Assembly (NCBI GenBank): GCA_018267475.1
Contig: JAFDYI010000022.1
Location: forward strand, 62,001-126,000
From: Bacteroidota bacterium
GTDB lineage: Bacteria; Bacteroidota; Bacteroidia; B-17B0; Aurantibacillaceae
Reading direction: 5' to 3'
DNA length: 64,000 bases
Both the position numbers and the translations under genes were made by a program. Position 1 is the first letter of the stretch, and every line of letters starts with the position of its first letter. The notes below the pieces were generated by a model. It had not been told where the DNA came from, made no database searches, and saw only the letters and a program-made list of their open reading frames with translations. This document shows, piece after piece, positions 16,983 to 26,800 of this stretch.

Positions 16983-18119
16983 ATGATCAAAAAATTATTT
17001 ACAATCGGATTGGCTCTTGCTGCTGTTGGCGCAAGCGCTCAGCAAGTAAGTCTGAAAACCAGAACACTTACAAAAACAACTACGGTACAAATGGACGCTT
17101 CAAACAGATGGGGGCAACCAGCTTCTACGTACTCAGTAACCATTGATACTTTAAGCCCGGCTTCTGTTCTTACAGGAGGTTGCTCGGCAAGTTATAGTAA
17201 TATAGCTAATTACCAAGCTTATTCAACAGCTGATTCAGGGCGTGCCTTTGGTGCTGCTATTCCTCAAACTTTTACTGCTACTTTGTCGGGTGCTACTCAT
17301 ACTGTAGTAGCTAGTACCGTAATGTTAGCTCAAAAATACAGCGTAGGTTCTGCGGCCGCTACGGTTACCGATGTATTAGCTTTAGCTGGTACAGGACATG
17401 GAACCGCTACTACTACTACAGCTAAAATTTTTGCTCTTAACGCCGGTACAGGCAGCCCTGCTGCTTCTCCTCTTGGTACAAGTGCTGCGGTGCCTATGAG
17501 CGTTTATCAAACTGCTGCTATGGGAGCTTCTGTACACTCAAGATTGGTAGGTTACCACTTTGCTACTCCGGTTTCATTAGCTGCTAACGCAATGTTTTTT
17601 GCTGCGGTATCGGTTCCAGCTTTTGGTACTACCGATATGGACAGCATGAGCGTGCTAACAACTGCAGGTGGTTGCTCAGCTAATGCGGCTGATTCATTAG
17701 CATGGATGCAAACCAGCTACGCTATATCAGGTGTTCCGGCTCCTCAAATTCAATGGGCTTCTGTAAAACGTCTTTTTGGCGCTGCCAATGCTCTTGACAT
17801 TATGTTATTCCCTGTGATAGACATTACTACTTTAGGTATTAACGATTATGTAAAATTAGGTGCTTTAAGCCTTTACGCTGCTTACCCAAACCCTGCTAAC
17901 AGCGCTATCAACATCAATTTCTCGGTAGAAAATGCTTCGGCTGTTGAAATACAAGTGTATGATATTACCGGTAAAATTGTAAAAACGATTAACGATAACG
18001 CCGTATCAGGTAAAAACTTGATCGCCGTTGATGTTACTTCACTTAACGCCGGTTCTTACATGTACTCTATCAATGCTGGCGGTGCTAAAATGTTCAGCAA
18101 ATTTGTAGTGATAAAATAA
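16983..18119 (+). CDS. Ala/Thr-rich T9SS type A sorting-domain protein
   Basis: A 378-residue exported protein. The signal peptide covers residues 1-20 (LALAAVGASAQ). A middle domain of about 270 residues is rich in Ala, Thr and Ser and has no recognisable family. The C-terminal type A sorting domain (about 298-378) has YAAYPNPANSAININF, VYDITGKIVKTI, LNAGSYMYSI and a final KMFSKFVVIK. The strong consensus promoter, its own terminator at 18141-18168 and regular codon use suggest a well-expressed, monocistronic surface protein. Function unknown. Confidence 0.88.
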   Translation: MIKKLFTIGLALAAVGASAQQVSLKTRTLTKTTTVQMDASNRWGQPASTYSVTIDTLSPASVLTGGCSASYSNIANYQAYSTADSGRAFGAAIPQTFTATLSGATHTVVASTVMLAQKYSVGSAAATVTDVLALAGTGHGTATTTTAKIFALNAGTGSPAASPLGTSAAVPMSVYQTAAMGASVHSRLVGYHFATPVSLAANAMFFAAVSVPAFGTTDMDSMSVLTTAGGCSANAADSLAWMQTSYAISGVPAPQIQWASVKRLFGAANALDIMLFPVIDITTLGINDYVKLGALSLYAAYPNPANSAININFSVENASAVEIQVYDITGKIVKTINDNAVSGKNLIAVDVTSLNAGSYMYSINAGGAKMFSKFVVIK

Positions 18120-18140
18120 AAACAAATTATTTTGTTTAAA

Positions 18141-18168
18141 AAAGGCGACCTAAAGGTCGCCTTTTTTT
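18141..18168 (+). terminator. Intrinsic terminator after the Ala-rich T9SS gene
   Basis: GGCGACC-TAAA-GGTCGCC, a perfect 7-bp GC-rich stem extended by A/T pairs, followed by seven T residues. Confidence 0.9.
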
Positions 18169-18173
18169 GTGCG

Positions 18174-18201
18174 TTGTATTTCCGTAAAAAAGGTACTTTT
18201 G
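18174..18201 (+). promoter_or_regulatory. Promoter of cysS
   Basis: TTG at 18174-18176, a 17-base spacer and TACTTTTG at 18194-18201, starting just after the preceding terminator. The leader to the ATG at 18219 would be about 11 bases. Confidence 0.6.
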
Positions 18202-18218
18202 TCCTACTTTTTTAAATT

Positions 18219-19745
18219 ATGCAAGCACTTTATATTCACAACACTCTTACTCGAAAAAAAGAACTTTTTAAACCCATAAACCCCGAAGTAGTGGGCATGT
18301 ACGTATGCGGCCCTACTCTGTACAGCGATGTGCATATTGGCAACTGCCGCACCTTTACCTCTTTTGATATTATGTATCGCTACTTGCAGCATATCGGCTA
18401 CAAGGTGCGCTATGTGCGTAATATAACCGATGTAGGTCATTTAGAAGACGAGGTGGCCGGTACCGGCGAAGACCGTATTGGCAAGCAAGCGCGCTTAAAA
18501 AAATTAGAACCGATGGAAATTGTGCAGCGCTACGCTTTTGGCTTTCGTGAGGTTATGGGCTTGCTCAATATCTTGCCCCCCTCCATAGAGCCTTTGGCAT
18601 CGGGGCATATTATAGAGCAAATAGAAATGACACAGCAAATTATAGCACAAGGCTATGCCTATGTGCACGAAGGCAATGTGTATTTTGATGTAGAAAAATT
18701 TGCCCAAAAACATAATTACGGAATTCTATCAGGTAGAAACTTAGAAGACCAATTGAATAATACCCGTGATTTGGACGGACAAGAAGAAAAGCGCGGCCGC
18801 CTTGATTTTGCCTTATGGAAAAAAGCCAAACCCGAGCACCTGATGCGTTGGAACTCGCCATGGGGCGAGGGTTTCCCGGGTTGGCACATAGAATGCTCTG
18901 CCATGAGCCAAAAATATTTAGGACAAACTTTTGATATACATGGCGGTGGTATGGATTTAATACCCACGCATCACACCAACGAAATAGCGCAGAGTGTAGG
19001 CTGCTGCACTCATGCGCCGGTTAATTATTGGATACATACCAACATGCTTACCCTTAACGGACAAAAAATGTCGCGCTCGCTGGGCAATGTGTTTTTACCC
19101 GTAGAGCTTTTTACCGGAATGAAATTAGCTGCTAACAGCCCCAGCGCCACTCCCTCGCAAGCCCTCTTAGCAGAAAAACATCCTCTTTTTGATAAAGCTT
19201 ACAATCCTATGGTGGTGCGTTTTTTTATGATGCAAACCCATTACGCCAGCACCCTTGATTTTTCAAACGATGCCCTGCAAGCCTCCGAAAAAGGGTTTAA
19301 TCGCTTGATGGAAAGTTACAATACGCTCTATAAAATAACACCCGAAAAAACATCTTCCTTTGATATAAAAAAAATACAAGAAGATTGTTATGCCGCTATG
19401 AACGATGATTTTAATACCCCTGTTTTAATCTCGCATTTGTTTGAGTGCGCCCGCATCATCAATTTAGTAAACGATAAAAAAGAAACACTTACCGAACCGG
19501 ATATTGACTTACTAAAAAAAATATATCAAAATTTTATTGAGGGTATTATGGGTATAACCCGAGAAGAGCAAAGCGGAAAAAGCGCCGAAGCCTTAAACGG
19601 AGTTATGAATTTGGTTCTTAATCTTCGTAAAAAAGCTAAGGATAATAAAGATTATGCCACTTCAGATGAGATACGCAATAAATTACAAGACGCAGGCATT
19701 CAAATAAAAGATGGAAAAGAAGGCGCAGCTTGGGCCATGTTGTGA
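18219..19745 (+). CDS. cysS: Cysteine--tRNA ligase
   Basis: The 508-residue class I aminoacyl-tRNA synthetase that charges tRNA-Cys in the cytosol. The HIGH-like motif is HIGN (residues 39-42), and KMSRS at 283-287 is the KMSKS signature. Zinc-binding residues include Cys30 (YVCGPT) and the Cys of WHIECSAM. Between the KMSKS loop and the helical domain there is an extra segment (about 295-325, KLAANSPSATPSQALLAEK), which lengthens it over the usual 460-480 residues. The gene converges on recO, with 15 bases between them. Confidence 0.98.
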   Translation: MQALYIHNTLTRKKELFKPINPEVVGMYVCGPTLYSDVHIGNCRTFTSFDIMYRYLQHIGYKVRYVRNITDVGHLEDEVAGTGEDRIGKQARLKKLEPMEIVQRYAFGFREVMGLLNILPPSIEPLASGHIIEQIEMTQQIIAQGYAYVHEGNVYFDVEKFAQKHNYGILSGRNLEDQLNNTRDLDGQEEKRGRLDFALWKKAKPEHLMRWNSPWGEGFPGWHIECSAMSQKYLGQTFDIHGGGMDLIPTHHTNEIAQSVGCCTHAPVNYWIHTNMLTLNGQKMSRSLGNVFLPVELFTGMKLAANSPSATPSQALLAEKHPLFDKAYNPMVVRFFMMQTHYASTLDFSNDALQASEKGFNRLMESYNTLYKITPEKTSSFDIKKIQEDCYAAMNDDFNTPVLISHLFECARIINLVNDKKETLTEPDIDLLKKIYQNFIEGIMGITREEQSGKSAEALNGVMNLVLNLRKKAKDNKDYATSDEIRNKLQDAGIQIKDGKEGAAWAML

Positions 19746-19760
19746 TGGGCTGATTTGTAT

Positions 19761-20477
19761 TTAGGCTAAAAGCTCTTTTAAAATTTGTATCGATTTTACT
19801 TCGCCAAAATTAGGAAGGTGTAATTTATACAAGAGTAATAATAAATTTAGCAAGTTACTTCTTACTTCGCTCGTACAGTGAAAATCTGTTTTTTTGCTTA
19901 ACAATTGGTTCAAATAAAAAGCGTCATTGCTATCGGCATAATGCAGATGTTGCGCAGGCAATGTAGCTGTAAAAATACCCTCTTGCACATCAAATAAAGT
20001 ATTTTTTTCGTTGTAATTATTATGGGGATAAAAACCCAAATGCCAAGCCATTTCTATTAAAAAATGTAAATGAAAGTGGGCGGTATCTGCGTGAGAACTA
20101 TCGAGGAGGAGGAGTTGCTGGGTGATAAAAAAAAATAATTCTTTATGCTCGGGTTGTTCGCGCAAGGATTTTATTAGTATTTCGTTTAAAAAAACAGCTA
20201 ATGTGTTTTTTACCGGATTGTTGTGCAACGACTGATACACATGCAACACCTGAATATTGCTAATACTTTGCAGGCTGCGCGTGTTTTTTACGTTTTCTGT
20301 AAATTCAATTTGATTGAGCGGTAATACGTGCGCTGCTTTTATTTTTGATGCAGCCGAATGTCCTACATGCACGATATAACTTTGCATACCACGTTGTAGG
20401 GTATATATTTTCAAGATGTTTTTTTTTTCTTGAAACCGAGTGCTTTGCAAAATAATACCTTGATTTTTTTGCTGCAT
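19761..20477 (-). CDS. recO: DNA repair protein RecO
   Basis: A 238-residue recombination mediator of the RecFOR pathway, which loads RecA on gapped single-stranded DNA. The N-terminal OB-fold (about 1-78: GIILQSTRFQEKKNILKIYT) and the all-helical C-terminal domain are recognisable; no zinc-finger cysteine cluster is seen, as is usual in Bacteroidota. Its ATG begins one base after the stop codon of the T9SS propeller gene, so it is the last gene of the minus-strand operon that starts with the Pls-like synthetase. Confidence 0.93.
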   Translation of the reverse strand: MQQKNQGIILQSTRFQEKKNILKIYTLQRGMQSYIVHVGHSAASKIKAAHVLPLNQIEFTENVKNTRSLQSISNIQVLHVYQSLHNNPVKNTLAVFLNEILIKSLREQPEHKELFFFITQQLLLLDSSHADTAHFHLHFLIEMAWHLGFYPHNNYNEKNTLFDVQEGIFTATLPAQHLHYADSNDAFYLNQLLSKKTDFHCTSEVRSNLLNLLLLLYKLHLPNFGEVKSIQILKELLA

Positions 20478-20478
20478 C

Positions 20479-22866
20479 TTAGTTCATTACCATTATTTTG
20501 GTAATTTGTTTTTGAGAGCCGTCGGGCAGGGCGCAAATAGCCATATAAATACCGGATTTTACTCGTTGTCCTTTTTCGTTTTGAGCGTACCAAACTGCTT
20601 GCCCGCCTTGTGAGGTAGTTTCATATACAAAGTTCCCGCCCTCATCTACTATCTTTACGGTAGCGCCGGCCATCATGCCGTGTATCAATATAGGGCCCGC
20701 GTAGTTGGGCTTTACCGGGTTGGGGTACGCATATACATTTTCAAAGCTGGTGTTGCCCTCTTGTATTATATTTTGAAACGATTGTATGCCCTTATCCGTA
20801 CTAATAAATACTTCGCCCGTTTTTCCGTTTACGTGCACATCAACAATGTTATTAGAAAAGAGCGGACTGTTTTGTGTGGTAAAATGATAGATTTGGGTTT
20901 GCCCATCGGGCGAAAAATAAAACAAACCATTGCCGGTGGTGCCTACCCACTTGTAATTGCCTCCATCAACAAAAATAGAAGTAACGGCGCTGGTTTGCAG
21001 CAACAATTGGGTTTGCCCATTTTGAGTAACGTATATGGGTTGAGCGTCCCAGCCGCTGGCTTGAGTTAAAATGCTGGTAGGGTTATAAAAAACATAAATA
21101 CCTTGGTCGGTGCCTGCCCACATATTGTTGTTTTTATCCATCGCTAAACTGATAATGTTGTTGGTAGGCAAGCCCCCTTTGCCGGCTATATTTACTAGGT
21201 TTATCGAATTACTGGTGTTGGGTTGCGAGTAGTTGTTGTCTTTTTGGTATAAAACAATTCCATTTCCAAAAGTGGCTAACCATACCATGTTGTTGGAGTC
21301 CACAACCAATTGATTTACATTTAACGAGTTGGTAGAGCCCAAGAGATTGGAAAAGTTTAAGTTCGTCCATGTTCCGTCGTTTTTTTTCACGGTAATACAT
21401 TGGGGGGTAGCGTCGCAGCCAATCCATAAGTTGTTGTTGTAGTCAGAGCAGAGCGCGGTTACTTGTGTCCACGTATCTCCCGGAAAGTTGCGGTAAGGTA
21501 TGGCGCTGTTTCCTCCATTGTATTGGCTTATTAAACTATCGTTTTTCATTTCAAGCAAGCCACCATTAAAAGAACCTGCGTAGTAATGCGTATCGTCGTT
21601 ATTATCAAAGGCAGTGCAAATAACATCGTACATCAGGTTGCTAGAAGTAGCGTGGTTGTTTACGGTTTTCCAGGTTCCGTTATTAAAAGAATAAGCTCCG
21701 GTTTGCGACCAGGTATTGTATTTGTTTTGATAACCCAAATAGTTGGATCCGGCTATTACATGGTTGTTTTGTATTTGCATTTTTGCAGAAAGCACTCCGG
21801 TGGGGCCATTTATTTGGTATTGCAGCGGTTTATCGGTGGTGGTGTTTTTAAAAGATAAAAGGCCATACACTTTATCGGCTTGCCAGTACCAACCGGCACT
21901 GGTAGGGTCGGGCATCATATCCATTGGGAAAGTCCACCAGCTATTAGCCGGAAAGCCATATTGCGCCGCTATGAGGTTGGCACCTGAGGTATTGTATGCT
22001 TTAAAACCCATATTATCTATAAACATAAATTGAGTATTATCGTCGGATACTTTTATTTTTTTTATAAAATCGGGAGCAATGCCAAAAGGAAATTTAGTCC
22101 ATGCGCCGGTGCTGTTATTTTTCATATAGAGGGTATCTATATTGGTATTGCTTGGGGGTGGGTTGGGGCTGTAATTTCCCGAATAACAGGCTATAATGCT
22201 GTTATTAAAATTGACTACACCGGTGTAGCTAACATTAGTAGTAGGCAGGTTGCTTACTGCTGCCCAGTTGGTAAAACTGGCAAGATTAGAGGCGTTTATA
22301 GAGGCTTTTAGCAATCCTGTTGCCGTAGCGGCATAAATACTATCGGCTGAAAAAGCTACTTGATATACATTGGTATAAGAGCCGGCGGCTCCAATAATAT
22401 AGGTGTCTTGAAATTGTAAGGCATCGGTATTAAATACGGCTATGCCAAAAGCGCAAGCCAGGTAGGCGTTAGCCCCTTTAAAGGTAATTTCATTTACGTT
22501 TTTGTTGTTTATTCCTTGTTTGTTAAGTAGGTCTGGTATGTTGGTGATGGTTCCGTTTTTTAGCACATCTATATTCCCATTTTTATATACAATCAGGAGT
22601 GCGTTGTTGTAGGGATTGTTGCGCACCAATATAGGCTCTATATCGCTTAGTCCGTTTGTTTTATTTAACCTAGAGAGTGCATTATCTGCCTTGTTGTATG
22701 AAAAAACACATTCGTTGGCGGCTGCATAAATAGTATTGCCTTGGTAACTTATAGAAAAGGTTTGGTCATAAGGCAAATGATCGCGCCATTGAAAAGATTT
22801 TAGCGCATTTTGTCCGTATAAATGAACTCCCAAGTACAGCGTAAAAAAGCAGATAAGTTTCCTCAT
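20479..22866 (-). CDS. T9SS type A protein with two-component-regulator-type propeller repeats
   Basis: A 795-residue exported protein. The ATG at 22866 gives a proper signal peptide (MRKLICFFTLYLGVHLYGQ); an ATG at 22908 would add 14 unlikely residues. The body is built of beta-propeller repeats of the kind found in hybrid sensor periplasmic domains (DNNDDTHYYAG, NNLWIGCD, NMVWLATFGNGI, NNMWAGTDQGIYVF, NYKWVGTTGNGLFYF). The tail is a T9SS type A signal (VYAYPNPVKPNYAGPILIHG, VKSGIYMAICALPDG). In relatives annotated as PorZ-like, this propeller-plus-sorting-domain plan belongs to a T9SS attachment-complex component. PorZ is therefore a reasonable guess, supported by similar length, but not proven. 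Confidence 0.85.
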   Translation of the reverse strand: MRKLICFFTLYLGVHLYGQNALKSFQWRDHLPYDQTFSISYQGNTIYAAANECVFSYNKADNALSRLNKTNGLSDIEPILVRNNPYNNALLIVYKNGNIDVLKNGTITNIPDLLNKQGINNKNVNEITFKGANAYLACAFGIAVFNTDALQFQDTYIIGAAGSYTNVYQVAFSADSIYAATATGLLKASINASNLASFTNWAAVSNLPTTNVSYTGVVNFNNSIIACYSGNYSPNPPPSNTNIDTLYMKNNSTGAWTKFPFGIAPDFIKKIKVSDDNTQFMFIDNMGFKAYNTSGANLIAAQYGFPANSWWTFPMDMMPDPTSAGWYWQADKVYGLLSFKNTTTDKPLQYQINGPTGVLSAKMQIQNNHVIAGSNYLGYQNKYNTWSQTGAYSFNNGTWKTVNNHATSSNLMYDVICTAFDNNDDTHYYAGSFNGGLLEMKNDSLISQYNGGNSAIPYRNFPGDTWTQVTALCSDYNNNLWIGCDATPQCITVKKNDGTWTNLNFSNLLGSTNSLNVNQLVVDSNNMVWLATFGNGIVLYQKDNNYSQPNTSNSINLVNIAGKGGLPTNNIISLAMDKNNNMWAGTDQGIYVFYNPTSILTQASGWDAQPIYVTQNGQTQLLLQTSAVTSIFVDGGNYKWVGTTGNGLFYFSPDGQTQIYHFTTQNSPLFSNNIVDVHVNGKTGEVFISTDKGIQSFQNIIQEGNTSFENVYAYPNPVKPNYAGPILIHGMMAGATVKIVDEGGNFVYETTSQGGQAVWYAQNEKGQRVKSGIYMAICALPDGSQKQITKIMVMN

Positions 22867-22912
22867 AATATGTGCAAACGAAAGTACGCCTTTTTTAGTA
22901 TAAAACAAAAAA

Positions 22913-23818
22913 CTAATAGGTGCTTAATGCCTTTTTAGCTTTTTTTAGCAAGTCTTTTTTATCGCGATAAAAAGTGTAAGAAACACTAAAGCCGTAGTAA
23001 AAAAAAGGTTTTAAGGATTCGCCCGTTTGGTTGAAAGGAATGTTGTAATACACCCCGGCGCTTACATCGCAGTTGGCAAACGATGCTTTTATAGGCAGGT
23101 ACAATTCGTAATCAATAAGGCGGAACTTATTATTGTTTTGAGGCACTATGGGGGCTGTGTTGTAGATAGGCAAAAAATTACTGTTGGCGCCTATTAAGGT
23201 CATTTCGGGAATAATATACGTGCGTATTTTTTTAAACAAGGTGCCTATGTAAAATTCTTGACTTAATTCTAAATCGGTTTCAAATATATTGACCGTACCA
23301 AACATATAAAACTCGGATAGTTCTACATTAAACCATTCCAGTTCGGCAGCGGCGCGCGCCTCTAATGAGTTTTGAATGGCTTTTTTTACAAAGCTGCTTC
23401 CGTTGTAATAAATCCAGCGTTCGTAGCTTACGCCGGTGCTAAAAATATCGTTCCATTGTTTGTCATACCCTACCCCTATATCCGATTTGGCAATGGCATT
23501 AGGCGTAGCGTCTTTGCTCCAGTAGTAATTGGTATTGTATAAATAAAATCCTTTACCGCTAGATAACACGATAGAAGGAATAAGAGTGTATTGGTTAAGG
23601 CCAAACGTTCTGCCCCAAAAAATGGCTTTATTGGCTCCGTCCATACTAAGCTCTAAGGAGGGTAGTATATCTTTTATAGAATCTATACGGCTTAAAAGAG
23701 AGTCGTTTTCTCTGAAGAAAAAACTTTTTTTTCGGTTCATGTCGGGGGTTCCTCTTTGAGCACAGAGAGGTAAGCAGGTATATAGTAAGCACAACCAAAA
23801 AAAAGCACGTTTGCTCAT
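22913..23818 (-). CDS. Exported protein, probably an outer-membrane beta-barrel
   Basis: A 301-residue protein with a signal peptide (residues 1-20, CLLYTCLPLCAQ). After a polar linker it consists of alternating hydrophobic/aromatic strands (IPSIVLSSGKGFYLYNTNYYW, GVSYERWIYYN, PFFYYGFSVSYTFYR), typical of outer-membrane barrels. No named family is recognised. It sits 4 bases after the Pls-like synthetase gene and 46 bases before the propeller gene, so the three are probably co-transcribed. Export or surface display of the synthetase product is a possible role, but this rests on position alone. Confidence 0.75.
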   Translation of the reverse strand: MSKRAFFWLCLLYTCLPLCAQRGTPDMNRKKSFFFRENDSLLSRIDSIKDILPSLELSMDGANKAIFWGRTFGLNQYTLIPSIVLSSGKGFYLYNTNYYWSKDATPNAIAKSDIGVGYDKQWNDIFSTGVSYERWIYYNGSSFVKKAIQNSLEARAAAELEWFNVELSEFYMFGTVNIFETDLELSQEFYIGTLFKKIRTYIIPEMTLIGANSNFLPIYNTAPIVPQNNNKFRLIDYELYLPIKASFANCDVSAGVYYNIPFNQTGESLKPFFYYGFSVSYTFYRDKKDLLKKAKKALSTY

Positions 23819-23822
23819 GTTT

Positions 23823-26800
23823 TTATTTTGTGTGAATTTTTACCGGGCTGCCCCACCATTTTTTATTTCCGGATAAAGTTTCTCCTTTCATTACCAACGA
23901 AAGTGGATATAGCTCGGTATCGTTTTCTATTTTGCTGCTGTACAACACAATGCTTCTGGCGCCAATGCTGCATCGGTCGCCTATATGCACGGGACCTATT
24001 TTCATAACCCTATCTTCAAACAAATGGGTTTGTGGGCCGCAATCGGTATTAAAAACCACATCATCGCCTATGCGCACCATATCGTACTCGGTAATATCGG
24101 TGGTAAGCATACAAGCACGTTTTCCAATTTTAGCTCCTAAAAATCGTAAAAACACCGGCAGCCAAAGGGTGCCCTCCATAAATTCTAAAAAATAAGGCAC
24201 TGCCAGCGACTCGTACGTGGTGGTAATGGCTTCGCTTTTCCAAACAGCCAAGGTCCACATGGGCAATTGTTTTTCTTTGTAAATACCTACTAAAAGCCAT
24301 TTGGCTAATGCCGTACACAAAAAGGAAGGAAAGCCTACTAAAGCAATATAATAAAGAGGCAACATAACAAGTACATAAAAAAACGAATGTTCTACAATAA
24401 GTTGGTGGCCAAAGGTAATAAATAACATACTGAATAAAGTGATAACCGACAGGGGAATAATAACCCTTGCAAACTCTACCATGCCACGTGCCCATTTGCG
24501 CACTAGGGGAGGGTTTATGGTAAGCTGCTCCGGAAAAGAATTAGACTCTTGTCGGCGAGGCAAACCGATAGGAGGGGAGCCTACCCATGTTCTAAAACCA
24601 CTGGCCTCTACTTCCTCCGGTGAAGGAGGAGTAGATAGCACTCCAATCAATAAGTTGCTGTCTATTTTCAAGCCTTGCGGAATTACAGCGGCATTGCCCA
24701 AAAAGGTCATATTGCCTATTTCGGTTGGTTTTAGAGTCAGCATCAGGTCGCGCACATCGGCTTCTCCTAAACTTACGGCATCAGCTACAAAGCCTCCTTC
24801 GCCTATAGAAAGAAGCTCGTGTGTGGCCTCTCCTGCTGTTGAAATTTCTGTTTTTTTACCCACCTTAGCGCCAAATGCCCTAAAAATAGGAGCAATAAAT
24901 ATAGTAGCATAAATAGGGTGCAGCACGTTTAAGGATATGTTCATCATTTGGTCGTTGAGCCATTTAGCTAAATAGGTAGTACTGTATATGCTGTAAGAAC
25001 CTGTTTTTATTTTACTACGAAAAATTTTAGAACTGATGATTGTTTGCAAAAGAAATACCAACACATAGCTTAAAGCAAAAATAGGAGTAAACCACAGGTA
25101 TGAGAAATTAATCCCATCTAAATCGTAGTGCATCTCGTTCATGGTAATGATGGTAGGAAGTAAGGGGGTAATAAATACTAAGGGAAGAGTAAACAATAAG
25201 AGAGAAAAAATAAAAGCGTATTTTATTTTTGTTTTTTTTGCTACCCTTGGAATATGAGCCTCTGTGCGTGCTTCTTTTTTCTTTACAAAAGCAGCAGGGC
25301 TTCCTTTCCAGAATTCATCTTTTGGGATAGCCACAGCAGCAGGGATAAAACTTAAATCATTTAATTCGGCATTTTCTTCTATACGAGTGTTGCCACTAAT
25401 AACCGAGCTGTTGCCAATATAACAATGAGAACCTATATGTATGCTGCGAATTTTTAGATAATGATTTTCAATACAGGCATTGTCCAACAGCACGCCGGAA
25501 CCAATACTTACATTATCTCCTAAGGTTACTAAATCGGTAGCACCCACTATAAGCGAGCTTAACTGCGTGTTTTTCCCTATCTTCATGCCCATCATGCGTA
25601 GATATACCGGGTACAGAGGCGTATCAGCCAAAAATTGTACACTGTTTAGTTTTTGAAAATTTTGAACCAACCACCACCTAAAATAGTATAAGCCCCACAG
25701 CGGATAATCGCCTTCTTTTATTTTACCCAGCACTACCCACTTTACCAAAACGCTTATTAAATTAAACAAAGGCATTAAAAAACAAAAAGAAATAAAGGCT
25801 ACAATAATTCCGTATAAATGGTTGCGTGTATTTACAAACGCGTAACTGTAAGCCATAAAAGGCAGAAAAAATTGTATGGCAAATAAAAAATAGATAAACG
25901 GAAGTGTAATGGTTTGTGCTATAGAGCAAAGAGCGTGAGAAAAACGCGTGTAAGGAAGTGTTTTTTTAATTTCATTTTTTATTTCTATGGGTTCTTTTTT
26001 CTCGTTTTCCCAGTGAACAAGTAATTTTTCTAAAGGACGAATAGTATATACATCTTTAAAAGAAGCACTTTCTATCCCTACTTTATCCCTTACTGCCGAA
26101 ACAAATAAAGCGCAGGTAAAAGAGTCGCCTCCTATTTCATTAAAAAAATCGTCTGTGTTTTTTATGTTTTTATTAGGAAAAATGTTTTTTAGAATGGCGT
26201 ATATTTTATTTTTTGTTTCTTGTATGTGCTCGTAGCTTTCTTGATGCGTTTCTTCTTTTTGCGTATAGTTTTCGGGAATTAGCAATTGTTTTCGGTTTAT
26301 CTTTCCGCTGGGCAAACGAGGTATTTCTTGCACTTCTATAAAATCCTGCGGAAGCATATAAGGAGGCAAGGCTTGCGCCAACTCTTGTCGTAATAAATTT
26401 TTATTTAAAGGTATGTGGTTATACATACATACAAAGGCAGCCAACCAATCTTTTTTTGTTTCTTCTTTTATCAACTTTACGGCGGCTTCTTTTACTCCAC
26501 TAATGCTTAGCAAGCGCGACTCTATATCACCCAACTCAATACGATACCCGTGTAGTTTTATTTGGTCGTCTATGCGCCCTAAAAACTCAATGTTTTTTTC
26601 GCTGCTTATTTTTACCAAATCTCCTGTACGGTAAATACAGGTTCCGTATAATGTTTGTAAGGATGCTGGTTTTTTTAAAAATTTTTGAGCATTTAATTCC
26701 GGTCTTTTAATATACCCTTTTGATACGCCTATGCCGCTAATAATTAGTTCGCCTTCTTGCCCTATGGGCAGGGCTTGCAGGTTTTCATCTACCACCGCTA